A stretch of 64,000 nucleotides of DNA from Bacteroidales bacterium (GTDB lineage: Bacteria; Bacteroidota; Bacteroidia; Bacteroidales; F082). How positions within the stretch are numbered: position 1 is the first letter of the stretch; every line of letters starts with the position of its first letter. Below are positions 35,411-43,894 of the stretch, one piece after another. The notes beneath the pieces were generated by a model, which searched no databases, was not told the origin of the DNA, and worked only from the letters and a program-made list of their open reading frames with translations. Location of the stretch: the NCBI GenBank assembly GCA_014860665.1, contig JACZJI010000002.1, positions 27,394-91,393 on the forward strand, in the 5' to 3' direction. The position numbers were made by a program, and so were the translations under genes.

Positions 35411-36049
35411 ATGGAAAACGAGAAGGGGAATATTAGTACTACTGAGCAACAAATTCTGGAGGCCGCTAAAAGTGTTTTCCTGGAAAAAGGAATGGACGGA
35501 GCACGGATGCAGGAAATTGCTGACAGGGCAGGCATCAATAAGGCCTTGCTCCATTACTATTTCAGAACTAAAGACAAGCTCTTTATTACAATTTTCAGGA
35601 ATCTTATCAGCAACCTTTTCGAGCAGATCAATCTGCAGCTTCAGAACAACGATGATATTTTTGATTTCGTTGAAAAGTTTGTGACAAATTACATTGCCAT
35701 GCTGGAGCATAATGTTTATCTGCCCAATTTCATTATGAACGAGATGAACAGAAATCACGAAAACATCGTTCAGATTTTCGAATCCGAAAGAGTGATACAA
35801 AATGTGCCCAAGCTGGAAAAGATTATCAAAAAGAGCGTTGAAGCTGGTGAAATTATTCCCATCACGGCAGAAAATTTAATCACCGACATGATAGGATTGT
35901 GCGTTTTTCCGGTTGTTGGCAAACCTGTCATTCTTAATTTTTTGTTTCGGGGCGATATAGCTGCACATAAAAAATTCATGGAAGGCAGAAAAGAGCACGT
36001 CATCAACCTGATAAAAAATTCTTTAACACCTGGTAAACAGATAAAATAG
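35411..36049 (+). CDS. TetR/AcrR-family transcriptional regulator
   Basis: Encodes 212 residues. The N-terminal TetR HTH is clear: ILEAAKSVFLEKGMDGARMQ, then IADRAGINKALLHYYFRTKD. The C-terminal ligand-binding region is variable and fits no named subfamily by eye. It leads the exporter operon, 9 bp ahead of the TolC gene, and probably represses it until an efflux substrate binds. Confidence 0.92.
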   Translation: MENEKGNISTTEQQILEAAKSVFLEKGMDGARMQEIADRAGINKALLHYYFRTKDKLFITIFRNLISNLFEQINLQLQNNDDIFDFVEKFVTNYIAMLEHNVYLPNFIMNEMNRNHENIVQIFESERVIQNVPKLEKIIKKSVEAGEIIPITAENLITDMIGLCVFPVVGKPVILNFLFRGDIAAHKKFMEGRKEHVINLIKNSLTPGKQIK

Positions 36050-36058
36050 TTTCAATCA

Positions 36059-37333
36059 ATGAAAAAACAGATACTTCTTTTGGGATTTTTGGTGGGAGCC
36101 GTTATTCCCCTGTGGTCGCAAAACCTGCAACCTGTGAGCCTGCAGGAATGTCTGCAAAAAGCAGTGGAAAATTTTCCCAAGGAAAAGCAACTGCAGTATA
36201 ATCAGCAGACTTATCAGCTCAAGGAAGAGATTCTCAATAAAAACTACCTTCCTTCCTTAAATCTGAACGGGCAGGCCTCACACCAGTCGGATGTCACATC
36301 CATTTCAATTCCCTTGCCGGGTGTGAACATTCCAACCATCAGTAAAAATATGTACAAGATGAACCTTGACTTACAGCAACTGATCTGGGACGGAGGCATG
36401 ACCTCGAGCCAGAAAAAACTGGAAAACAACAGCTATCAGATCTCCGACCAGCAGGTGAAAATATCGACTTATCAACAAAAACAAAGGGTCGCCATATTAT
36501 ATTTTAACATTCTTTTCCAGCAGCAAAACCTGAAAGTACTGCATGTTTTGCTGCAAGATTTAAACGCGAGAATCACAGATGCTCAGGCTGGTTTAGCAAA
36601 TGGCGCTATACTTGCTTCAGATGTTGATGTTTTAAAAGTCAGCCAGATGCAGACCCAACAGGCTATTATCGAAAACCAGGAAGACACCAAAGGTTTGCTG
36701 GATGAAATGGATGAACTTACAGGCATTAAAATACAATCAGCCAACCAGTTGAAAACTCCGGAATTCGAAGAAACACAATTCCCGTTTGAAAACAACCGCC
36801 CTGAATTTCGATTGCTTACCTTGCAACAGAACAACATCAAGGATCTGAAAAAAATATACACAGCCAAAAGGATGCCTACACTTGCCGCCTTCGGTCAAGC
36901 CGGGTATGGCCGACCGGGATACAATATGCTGAACAACGATTTCAAAACCTATTACATGTTTGGCGTTCAGCTGCACTGGAATATCTTCGACTGGAATCAT
37001 GTAAAGAAAGAAAAACAGGTGCTCTCAATCCAGAAAAATATCCTCCAGACAGAAAAAGAAACTTTCGATCAGAACCTCCGTGTAGAATATAAAAAACAAC
37101 TGGCTGCCATCGAAAAATATCAAAAGCTGGTCAATACAGATCAACAAATCGTTAACCTGCAGGATCAGGTAGTGACTACCTCGCAAACAAAACTCAAAAA
37201 CGGGACCATCACCCCTGCCGACTATCTGATTCAACTGAACAAAAAAATCAAAGCCATGCTGACGATGGACGCCCATCATCTTCAGTTGCTTTTCACTAAA
37301 TATCAATATCTGACTGCCATCGGAAATTTATAA
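36059..37333 (+). CDS. TolC-family outer-membrane efflux protein
   Basis: Encodes 424 residues. The signal peptide (ILLLGFLVGAVIPLWSQ) precedes the typical TolC/OEP repeat with long amphipathic helices (VSLQECLQKAVENFP..., DLQQLIWDGGMTSSQKKLE, and in the second half GVQLHWNIFDWNHVKKEKQ). It forms the trimeric channel crossing the outer membrane for the ABC exporter encoded downstream. Spacing to the HlyD gene is 18 bp. Confidence 0.93.
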   Translation: MKKQILLLGFLVGAVIPLWSQNLQPVSLQECLQKAVENFPKEKQLQYNQQTYQLKEEILNKNYLPSLNLNGQASHQSDVTSISIPLPGVNIPTISKNMYKMNLDLQQLIWDGGMTSSQKKLENNSYQISDQQVKISTYQQKQRVAILYFNILFQQQNLKVLHVLLQDLNARITDAQAGLANGAILASDVDVLKVSQMQTQQAIIENQEDTKGLLDEMDELTGIKIQSANQLKTPEFEETQFPFENNRPEFRLLTLQQNNIKDLKKIYTAKRMPTLAAFGQAGYGRPGYNMLNNDFKTYYMFGVQLHWNIFDWNHVKKEKQVLSIQKNILQTEKETFDQNLRVEYKKQLAAIEKYQKLVNTDQQIVNLQDQVVTTSQTKLKNGTITPADYLIQLNKKIKAMLTMDAHHLQLLFTKYQYLTAIGNL

Positions 37334-37351
37334 CATTGAAAAATTAATCTT

Positions 37352-38254
37352 ATGAAAAAATATATCATACTTTTTGCTTTTGCAGTTTTCCTGCTGTCCT
37401 CTTGCGGGAAACAAAACGGCCTCGCCGACGGGTATGGAAATTTTGATGCCCACGCCGAAGTGATTGTTTCAGCTCAGAACATGGGAACATTAGAAAAATT
37501 CAACATTGAAGAAGGCGATAATATACAAGATGGACAGCTTGTAGCGGTAGTAGATACCACAGCTCTTTACCTGAAAAAGAAGGTGCTTTTCAAACAAAGC
37601 GAATCCGTTGCTACACAGTTGAAAAACATTAACGCTACCATTTCTTTGCAGGAACAACAGCTGAAAGTAAACCAAATTGAACAGGAACGTGTTCAACGAC
37701 TTTTTGACAAACATGCGGCCACCCAGCAACAACTGGATAACATCAATGGCTTGGTGGAAGTCAATAAAAAGCAAATTGCCGTTACCCAAACGCAAAAGGA
37801 AAATATCCATTCACAGATTCAGAGTATTAAGGCTCAGGTTGCCGAGGTGAACGAAAGCATCAGTAATTGTCTTATTAAAAATCCGGTAAACGGCACAGTA
37901 TTGGTTAAATATGCCGAGCAGGGAGAACTGGCTACTCCCGGTGAAGCACTATATAAAGTGGCTAATCTAAAGACACTGGAACTCAACGCTTATATCAGCG
38001 GAGGCGAATTGAGCAAAATCAAAATTGGAGAATCCGTGGATGTATATTACGACAAAAGTCAAACAGAAAATTACGAGGTAAAAGGCACAGTGATTTGGAT
38101 TTCCTCGGAAGCCGAATTTACTCCTAAAACCATACAAACAAAACAGGAAAGAGTAAACCTGGTTTATGCCGTGAAAATTAGAGTTCCCAATGAAAACGGA
38201 GCCATAAAAATCGGCATGCCGGGAGAATTCCGGTTCATTAACAGTAACAAATAA
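37352..38254 (+). CDS. HlyD/AcrA-type periplasmic adaptor lipoprotein
   Basis: Encodes 300 residues. A lipobox (FAVFLLSSCGKQN, Cys18) is followed by the two half-lipoyl segments (GTLEKFNIEEGDNIQDGQLV, then IKNPVNGTVLVKYAEQGELA) flanking a long coiled-coil hairpin (about residues 80-175). The beta-barrel domain lies at the C-terminus. It links the inner-membrane ABC transporter to the TolC channel, as in YbhG and other ABC-type tripartite pumps. Confidence 0.92.
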   Translation: MKKYIILFAFAVFLLSSCGKQNGLADGYGNFDAHAEVIVSAQNMGTLEKFNIEEGDNIQDGQLVAVVDTTALYLKKKVLFKQSESVATQLKNINATISLQEQQLKVNQIEQERVQRLFDKHAATQQQLDNINGLVEVNKKQIAVTQTQKENIHSQIQSIKAQVAEVNESISNCLIKNPVNGTVLVKYAEQGELATPGEALYKVANLKTLELNAYISGGELSKIKIGESVDVYYDKSQTENYEVKGTVIWISSEAEFTPKTIQTKQERVNLVYAVKIRVPNENGAIKIGMPGEFRFINSNK

Positions 38255-38362
38255 AGAGCTTTAAATGAGTTTTGTATTAAAATTTCTTTATTTTTATAGA
38301 GTTAATCTTTGTCCGGATAATCCGGCGTTTTCAAAAAATTATTCACTAAAAACTCATTACAA

Positions 38363-38833
38363 ATGAAAATTTCAAGTTTTGCAATCGTACTTTTGGGATT
38401 GATGCTCAGTCCTTTTGCGCTCATTCAGGCACAGACTGTAAAAGCCGATGACATTTTAGGCGTCTGGTTAACCCAGGATAAAGACTCACACGTGGAGATA
38501 TTCAAACAGGGAGACAAATATTTTGGTAAGATTATCTGGCTGGAAACACCAATCGACAGCGTTACAGGTAAACCCAAATTGGACGATAAAAATACTGATG
38601 CAAAATTGCAAAGCAGGCCTATCATGGGATTGGAACTGTTGACGAACTTTAAGTACGTTGGAGATGATAAGGAATGGGAAAAAGGCCAGATTTACGACCC
38701 TAAAAAAGGATCTACTTACAGCTGTTACATGGAATTTCCCGATCCCGCCAACAAAAACAAACTAAAAATCCGGGGCTTCATTGGATTTAGCTTGCTGGGT
38801 CGTACCGTTTACTGGACACGCGTACAGCAATAA
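38363..38833 (+). CDS. DUF2147 exported protein
   Basis: Encodes 156 residues. The signal peptide (LLGLMLSPFALIQAQ) is followed by the DUF2147 domain (DDILGVWLTQDKDSHVEIFK, YFGKIIWLE, KLKIRGFIGFSLLGRTVYW). The family has a lipocalin-like small barrel and unknown function, and is widespread in Bacteroidota and Proteobacteria. It sits within the exporter run, 108 bp after the HlyD gene and 96 bp before the first ATPase. It might therefore be a member by chance of a longer transcript. Confidence 0.85.
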   Translation: MKISSFAIVLLGLMLSPFALIQAQTVKADDILGVWLTQDKDSHVEIFKQGDKYFGKIIWLETPIDSVTGKPKLDDKNTDAKLQSRPIMGLELLTNFKYVGDDKEWEKGQIYDPKKGSTYSCYMEFPDPANKNKLKIRGFIGFSLLGRTVYWTRVQQ

Positions 38834-38929
38834 GCTGATTTTCAGTTTCCGGAGAATCGGAATTTTTGAAATTTTTTAATCGACTTTTAGTTTCCTCTAT
38901 GGCAAAAATGGAGGAAGACAGGGAATATT

Positions 38930-39856
38930 ATGTCAATTGGAATCCAAATAGAGAACATTCGAAAGAGCTACAGCGATGTAGAGGCTCTGAAAGACATCAG
39001 TCTGGAAGTAAAGCCCAATGAGCTTTTTGGTTTCATCGGGCCGGACGGAGCAGGAAAAACCACACTCTTCCGTATCCTGACCAGCTTGATTCTGCCGGAT
39101 TCAGGAAAGGCACACGTTGGAGATTTTGACGTTCTGAAAGATTATAAAAAGATCAGACAGATAACAGGATATATGCCGGGACGGTTTTCGCTGTACTTTG
39201 ATTTGACGGTCGAAGAAAATCTCCGGTTCTACGCCAAATTATTTAATACTTCGCTGGAGGAGAACTACGATCTGATTGAAGATGTTTACAAGCAGATAGA
39301 ACCTTTCAAAAAACGCCGGGCCGGTGCTTTGTCAGGCGGAATGAAACAAAAGCTGGCTCTCTCCTGCGCGTTGATCCACAGGCCGCAGCTTCTTATTTTA
39401 GATGAGCCTACAACCGGTGTTGACGCCGTTTCCCGTAAAGAATTCTGGGATTTACTGAAAAAGATGCAGCAAAAGGGAATCACCATCCTGGTTTCCACGC
39501 CATACATGGACGAAGCAGCTATTTGTGACCGTGTGGCTCTGATGCAAACAGGAAGCATTCTAACCATTGACAGTCCGGAAAACATTGTGGAACATTTCCA
39601 GTGGAAGATCCTTTCCGTGAAATCAAATCAGATGTATCCTTTGTTGAAGGATCTTGGAGAAATCGAAGGTGCAGAACAAGTGTATCGCTTTGGTGAATCC
39701 ATCCATCTGTTTACTCAAAATGACACTGGCCGTATGAAAGAAAATATCCTTACTTCCCTTTCGGGAAAAGGATATCAAAATCTTGATGTTGAAGTACAGA
39801 AACCTGTCATCGAAGACTGTTTTCTGGCATTAATGGATAAATCGGAAGAGGCATGA
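38930..39856 (+). CDS. ABC exporter ATPase, first subunit
   Basis: Encodes 308 residues. Complete ABC motifs: Walker A GPDGAGKTTLF, signature LSGGMKQKL, Walker B LLILDEPTTGVD, and the switch region VSTPYMDEA. A C-terminal extension of about 80 residues follows, as in DrrA/CcmA-type ATPases. Its last four bases overlap the second ATPase start (ATGA). With that subunit it corresponds to the two halves of E. coli YbhF, which are fused there. Confidence 0.93.
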   Translation: MSIGIQIENIRKSYSDVEALKDISLEVKPNELFGFIGPDGAGKTTLFRILTSLILPDSGKAHVGDFDVLKDYKKIRQITGYMPGRFSLYFDLTVEENLRFYAKLFNTSLEENYDLIEDVYKQIEPFKKRRAGALSGGMKQKLALSCALIHRPQLLILDEPTTGVDAVSRKEFWDLLKKMQQKGITILVSTPYMDEAAICDRVALMQTGSILTIDSPENIVEHFQWKILSVKSNQMYPLLKDLGEIEGAEQVYRFGESIHLFTQNDTGRMKENILTSLSGKGYQNLDVEVQKPVIEDCFLALMDKSEEA

Positions 39857-40593
39857 CACAAGTGGAAAGAATCATAGAAGTCGAGAACCTAGTAAAGAAA
39901 TTCGGTGATTTCGTCGCCAACGACCATTTGACATTTCATGTCAACAAAGGTGAAATCTTTGGATTTCTGGGTGCTAACGGAGCAGGAAAAACCACCGCTA
40001 TTAAAATTCTGACAGGATTGTCCCACCCCACCTCAGGCAAAGTAACCGTGGCGGGGATCGACGTTTCCCACTATCCCGAAAAGGTAAAAAAACGTATCGG
40101 TTATATGAGCCAGGCATTTTCTATGTACAACGACATGACGGTGAAAGAGAACTTCCGTTTTTATGGTGGCGTTTACGGTTTAAGTGCTAAAGTAATCCGG
40201 GAAAGAACGGACTATTATCTTAAAAAACTCAACATGGAGAGTTACAAAGATATGTTGCTGAAAAATATTCCGTTGGGATGGAAGCAAAAACTGGCTTTTT
40301 CCGTTGCCAATTTGCACGAGCCGGATATCGTTTTTCTCGATGAACCTACCGGAGGAGTTGACCCCATTACACGACGTCAATTCTGGGAACTGATTTACGA
40401 AGCTTCCAACAAAGGCACCACGGTGTTTGTTACTACACACTACATGGACGAAGCGGAATACTGTAACCGGATTTGCATTATGTCTGAAGGCGAAATTAAA
40501 GCAATGGACACCCCGGCTGCTATGAAGAAAAGTTACGGGGCTCAGAATATGAACGAGGTTTTCTTAAAAATTGCAAGAAATGTGGAAGGGTAA
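39853..40593 (+). CDS. ABC exporter ATPase, second subunit
   Basis: Encodes 246 residues. Walker A GANGAGKTTAI and Walker B IVFLDEPTGGVDP are normal, with the TTHYMDEAE switch. The signature region is IPLGWKQKLAFS instead of LSGGQ-type, as is usual for the second half of YbhF-like ATPases. The heterodimer may thus have one strong and one degenerate ATP site. It is coupled to the first ATPase by ATGA. Confidence 0.92.
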   Translation: MTQVERIIEVENLVKKFGDFVANDHLTFHVNKGEIFGFLGANGAGKTTAIKILTGLSHPTSGKVTVAGIDVSHYPEKVKKRIGYMSQAFSMYNDMTVKENFRFYGGVYGLSAKVIRERTDYYLKKLNMESYKDMLLKNIPLGWKQKLAFSVANLHEPDIVFLDEPTGGVDPITRRQFWELIYEASNKGTTVFVTTHYMDEAEYCNRICIMSEGEIKAMDTPAAMKKSYGAQNMNEVFLKIARNVEG

Positions 40594-40624
40594 CAAAATG
40601 AAAATTAAGATGTATAAAAACGTG

Positions 40625-40736
40625 CGTCATTGCGATGAACCTGTGAGGGTTGTGGGTTTGCGTGAAGAAGCAATCTCTTATCTCACCAAAGTATTTCAAT
40701 TATGAGATTGCTTCGTCGTTCCTCCTCGCAAGGACG
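40625..40736. repeat. REP/MITE-like imperfect palindrome (CGTCATTGCGA type)
   Basis: The left arm (CGTCATTGCGATGAAC ... GAAGCAATCTC) and the right arm (GAGATTGCTTCGTCGTTCC TCCTCGCAAGGACG) are inverted copies around an AT-rich centre. The motif CGTCATTGCGA..GAAGCAATCTC is a common dispersed repeat in many bacterial genomes. It lies between the second ATPase and the first permease without disrupting either. Confidence 0.75.
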
Positions 40737-40852
40737 AAAGTATATATACTTGATTTTATGTTCAATAACAAGAGTGACGAATTAAATAAATGATACGATT
40801 TTAGAAAAAATTTATTTGAATTGAAACAACAACATAAAAAACAACAGTAGCC

Positions 40853-41953
40853 ATGTGGACATTTGTTAAAAAGGAATTTCTTCACATTTTCAGGGATTAC
40901 CGGTCCATGGCTATCCTTTTCGGAATGCCGCTGGCTCAGGTGCTGCTTTTTGGATTTGCCATTACCAACGACATAAACAACGCACACATCGCAGTGCTGG
41001 ACAATTCGCACGATGTGGTTACGCGTGCCATCACCCAGAAAATACTATCTTCTAATTATTTTATTTTAGATCGCTATCTAAAAACAGATAAAGAGATCAA
41101 ACCTGCATTTCGCAAAGGCGAAATCAAAGAAGTGGTGGTATTTGAACACAATTTTGCCCAAAAACTGAAATCGGAAGGCGTGGCCCACATCCAGTTGATC
41201 CAGGATGCTACTGATCCTAACATGGCAAACATTCTGAATTCGTATTCAACAGGAATCATCAACACTTATGTCAAAGAAAAACTGCTTCCAATAAAAAATC
41301 AGCCGATGACCATCAATGTTATCAGTAAAATGATGTATAACCCTGAATTAAAGAGTGTTTATATGTTCATCCCAGGGATCATTACCGTTATTTTAATGCT
41401 GGTTTCTGCAATGATGACCTCTATTTCCATCACCCGTGAAAAGGAGCTGGGTACCATGGAAGCATTGTTGGTCTCGCCTATCAAACCGCTTTATATCATT
41501 ATAGGGAAGGTGATTCCTTATGCTGTACTCTCATTTGTGAGCCTTATTTCCATTTTGCTGTTGGCCAGATTTGTTTTCGCAATGCCCGTCATGGGAAGTG
41601 TGGCACTGCTGTTGGGAGAAAGTATCTTGTTTTTGTTCATGTCATTATCGTTGGGAATATTAATTTCCACCGTTGCCAAATCACAACAGCAGGCTATGAT
41701 GATGTCCATGTTTGCACTTATGTTACCTACCATTCTGTTGTCGGGCTTTATCTTCCCCATCGCTAACATGCCGGTTGTATTGCGGGTTATCAGCGATTTC
41801 ATGCCCGGAAAATGGTTCATTATCATCATTAAAAATATCATGCTGAAAGGAACCGGAATCGCTTATTTCTGGAAGGAAACACTTATCATTTTTACCATGA
41901 CCCTGTTGTTTTTGGGCATCAGTATTAAGAAATTTAATATCCGGTTGGAGTAA
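40853..41953 (+). CDS. ABC-2 type exporter permease, first subunit
   Basis: Encodes 366 residues. The N-terminal helix (SMAILFGMPLAQVLLFGFAI) precedes a large extracytoplasmic domain, then five or six C-terminal helices. The ABC-2 signature is visible (SITREKELGTMEALLVSPIKP, IGKVIPYAV, LSGFIFPIANMPVVLR). It corresponds to YbhS/YbhR-type permeases of drug or cation exporters. It follows the REP-like element. Confidence 0.92.
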   Translation: MWTFVKKEFLHIFRDYRSMAILFGMPLAQVLLFGFAITNDINNAHIAVLDNSHDVVTRAITQKILSSNYFILDRYLKTDKEIKPAFRKGEIKEVVVFEHNFAQKLKSEGVAHIQLIQDATDPNMANILNSYSTGIINTYVKEKLLPIKNQPMTINVISKMMYNPELKSVYMFIPGIITVILMLVSAMMTSISITREKELGTMEALLVSPIKPLYIIIGKVIPYAVLSFVSLISILLLARFVFAMPVMGSVALLLGESILFLFMSLSLGILISTVAKSQQQAMMMSMFALMLPTILLSGFIFPIANMPVVLRVISDFMPGKWFIIIIKNIMLKGTGIAYFWKETLIIFTMTLLFLGISIKKFNIRLE

Positions 41954-41981
41954 ATTAACGAATATGTTTAAAAATTAAAAT

Positions 41982-42124
41982 GAATTCAAAAAGTTTTGAC
42001 ATCCTTACGCACCCCCAACCCCTAAAGGGGCGTGCCTCCGCACTTTTCCCGGATTATAAACCGGGAATGTAAGAGAAGGGTTCCCCCTTTAGGGGGGAGG
42101 GGGTAAAGAGGCCATTTTGAATTC
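41982..42124. repeat. MITE-like element with 10-bp terminal inverted repeats
   Basis: The ends are exact inverted repeats (GAATTCAAAA at 41982 and TTTTGAATTC at 42115). Inside, CCCCCAACCCCTAAAGGGG (42012 on) pairs with CCCCTTTAGGGGGGAGGGGG (around 42083), and the centre has TTCCCGG/CCGGGAA (42046/42061). The nested palindromes and G/C-run sequence contrast with the AT-rich flanks. It separates the two permease genes and does not code. Confidence 0.7.
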
Positions 42125-42170
42125 TATAAGGTACTAAGAGACATTAAATTGAATTGAAAAATATTGAGTT

Positions 42171-43283
42171 TTGAGAACCATCAGATATATATTACAAAAA
42201 GAGTTCACCCAGATCTTTCGTGACAAATCGATGTTACCTATCATCTTTATTGTCCCAATTGTGCAGTTACTGGTTTTGTCTTATACGGCTACTTTCGAAA
42301 TCAAAAACATCCGGCTGGTAGTAGTTGATCATGATCATTCAACAGAATCGCGTGAGTTAATCAACAAATTCTCGGGGTCCAAATTTTTTGTCTATGAAGG
42401 AGAAAGGCCTTCAGATGAAGCGGCACAAGAGGAGCTTAAGAAAGGCGACGTGGATCAGATTATTGTTTTTGAGCCTCACTTTGAGGAAAGATTGTCGCAG
42501 GAAAAGAAGGCTTCCATTCATATCATCACCGACGCAATCAACGGCAGTGCTGCCAGTCTGATGAATGCATACGCGGTTTCTATTATTAATGGGTTCAATC
42601 AAAACATCCTGATTCAAAAATATCCGCTTCATTACAAAGGGATGCCTATCCAGACACGTTCCCTGTTCTGGTACAACCCCGAACTTAATTATTTTACTTA
42701 CATGGTTCCGGGAATTCTGGTACTACTCATTACGCTGATAGCGATGTTCCTGTCTTCGATGAATATTGTGAAAGAAAAAGAACTTGGAACCATTGAACAG
42801 TTGAATGTCACACCCATTACCAAAATGGAATTCATTATCGGGAAACTCGTCCCTTTCTGGATTATTGCTATGGTTGATTTAACCATTGGACTGCTGATAG
42901 CACATTTCTGGTTCGGAATTACGATTGTGGGAAGTCCGCTGTTGCTACTATTTGTGGCGGCCACTTACCTAATCCTGATCCTCGGTTTCGGACTTTTTAT
43001 TTCCACATTGGCCAACACCATGCAACAGGCTATGTTTATTTCATGGTTCGCACTGGTAATTTTTATTTTAATGAGCGGATTGTTTACGCCGCTGGAAAGT
43101 ATGCCGATCTGGGCGCAGAAAATCGACCTGTTAAATCCAGTGGCCTATTTTATCAAAATCAACCGCATGATCATGTTGAAAGGAGCCTCTTTCAGTGATT
43201 TCAGGCTGGAATATTTTATTCTGGTTGGTTACGCGGGTGCGATGCTGATTTTCTCGACATTGAAATATAGCAAGACGCGGTAA
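42171..43283 (+). CDS. ABC-2 type exporter permease, second subunit (TTG start)
   Basis: Encodes 370 residues. Same architecture as the first permease: an N-terminal helix (SMLPIIFIVPIVQLLVLSY), a large soluble domain, and C-terminal helices with NIVKEKELGTIEQLNVTPIT and FSMGLFTP-like MSGLFTPLESMPIWAQ. The start is TTG: an in-frame TGA lies two codons upstream, and the next Met (residue 21) would cut into the first helix. It is presumably the partner of the first permease. The operon ends at the hairpins after 43283. Confidence 0.88.
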   Translation: MRTIRYILQKEFTQIFRDKSMLPIIFIVPIVQLLVLSYTATFEIKNIRLVVVDHDHSTESRELINKFSGSKFFVYEGERPSDEAAQEELKKGDVDQIIVFEPHFEERLSQEKKASIHIITDAINGSAASLMNAYAVSIINGFNQNILIQKYPLHYKGMPIQTRSLFWYNPELNYFTYMVPGILVLLITLIAMFLSSMNIVKEKELGTIEQLNVTPITKMEFIIGKLVPFWIIAMVDLTIGLLIAHFWFGITIVGSPLLLLFVAATYLILILGFGLFISTLANTMQQAMFISWFALVIFILMSGLFTPLESMPIWAQKIDLLNPVAYFIKINRMIMLKGASFSDFRLEYFILVGYAGAMLIFSTLKYSKTR

Positions 43284-43284
43284 A

Positions 43285-43323
43285 AAACGCCCTGTCAGGG
43301 TTTTGAACCCTGACAGGGCGTTT
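43285..43323. terminator. Strong hairpin terminator after the exporter operon
   Basis: ACGCCCTGTCAGGGTT and AACCCTGACAGGGCGT form a 16-bp perfect stem with a 3-base loop. Flanking A and T runs allow termination from both sides. This CCCTGACAGGG hairpin is also a commonly repeated motif in Bacteroidota. Confidence 0.8.
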
Positions 43324-43333
43324 CAGCCTAATA

Positions 43334-43365
43334 CACCTTTCAGGTCCAAGCCAACCTGAAAGGTG
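43334..43365. terminator. Second hairpin between convergent genes
   Basis: CACCTTTCAGGT and ACCTGAAAGGTG form a perfect 12-bp stem with an 8-base loop, followed by an A-run. It lies 9 bp from the stop of the convergent lipoprotein gene, for which it is the natural terminator. Confidence 0.7.
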
Positions 43366-43373
43366 AAAAAACT

Positions 43374-43853
43374 TTACTTTTTAACAATGGTAATGCTGGG
43401 ATATGTACCATATTCCCATTTCAGAATTCCATTGTACCAAACTTTTTTCAGGATAATGTCTCCATTTGATTTATCAATTGTTCCAACTATTGTATCAATA
43501 TCTGTATTAGAAAGCTGTAACAAAGTTGTATCGTTTTCTGCCCTGAAACTATTCAAACCAATGCCTAAAACATATTCTCCTGTAGAATCTTGAAATATCT
43601 TAAGGCCCTTTGGATTATCCATTTTTCCATTATAATATTCTTCCTTCACTCCGTTTTCAAGATAGAATACATGCATATTAGCAATAGAATAATGGTTTGG
43701 CGTGGCTGAATCCAGTAAATTATTGCCCAGGTTGTCCTTATATGCAACATTAATGCCAACAGCAACAATTGGTTCAGGTTTATTAACTTTTTTACAACTT
43801 CCTATTATTAATAGCAAAACAGAGATGACAAGTACTATTATTGACTTTTTCAT
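43374..43853 (-). CDS. Lipoprotein of unknown function beside a C10 protease remnant
   Basis: Encodes 159 residues. The lipobox is LLIIGSCKKVNK (Cys20), and the rest is a predicted beta-rich domain (IVAVGINVAYKDNLGNNLLD, KIFQDSTGEYVLGIGL, IDTIVGTIDKSNGDIILKKVWYNG). No known family is recognised. In Bacteroides, C10 proteases are encoded beside small lipoprotein inhibitors. The context here (a decayed C10 gene 41 bp upstream, same strand) makes an inhibitor or immunity role conceivable, but that is inference only. The region is more AT-rich than its neighbours. Confidence 0.7.
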   Translation of the reverse strand: MKKSIIVLVISVLLLIIGSCKKVNKPEPIVAVGINVAYKDNLGNNLLDSATPNHYSIANMHVFYLENGVKEEYYNGKMDNPKGLKIFQDSTGEYVLGIGLNSFRAENDTTLLQLSNTDIDTIVGTIDKSNGDIILKKVWYNGILKWEYGTYPSITIVKK

Positions 43854-43894
43854 GATTTTTGTCTTTAATTATATTTATCAATTTCATAACTGTC

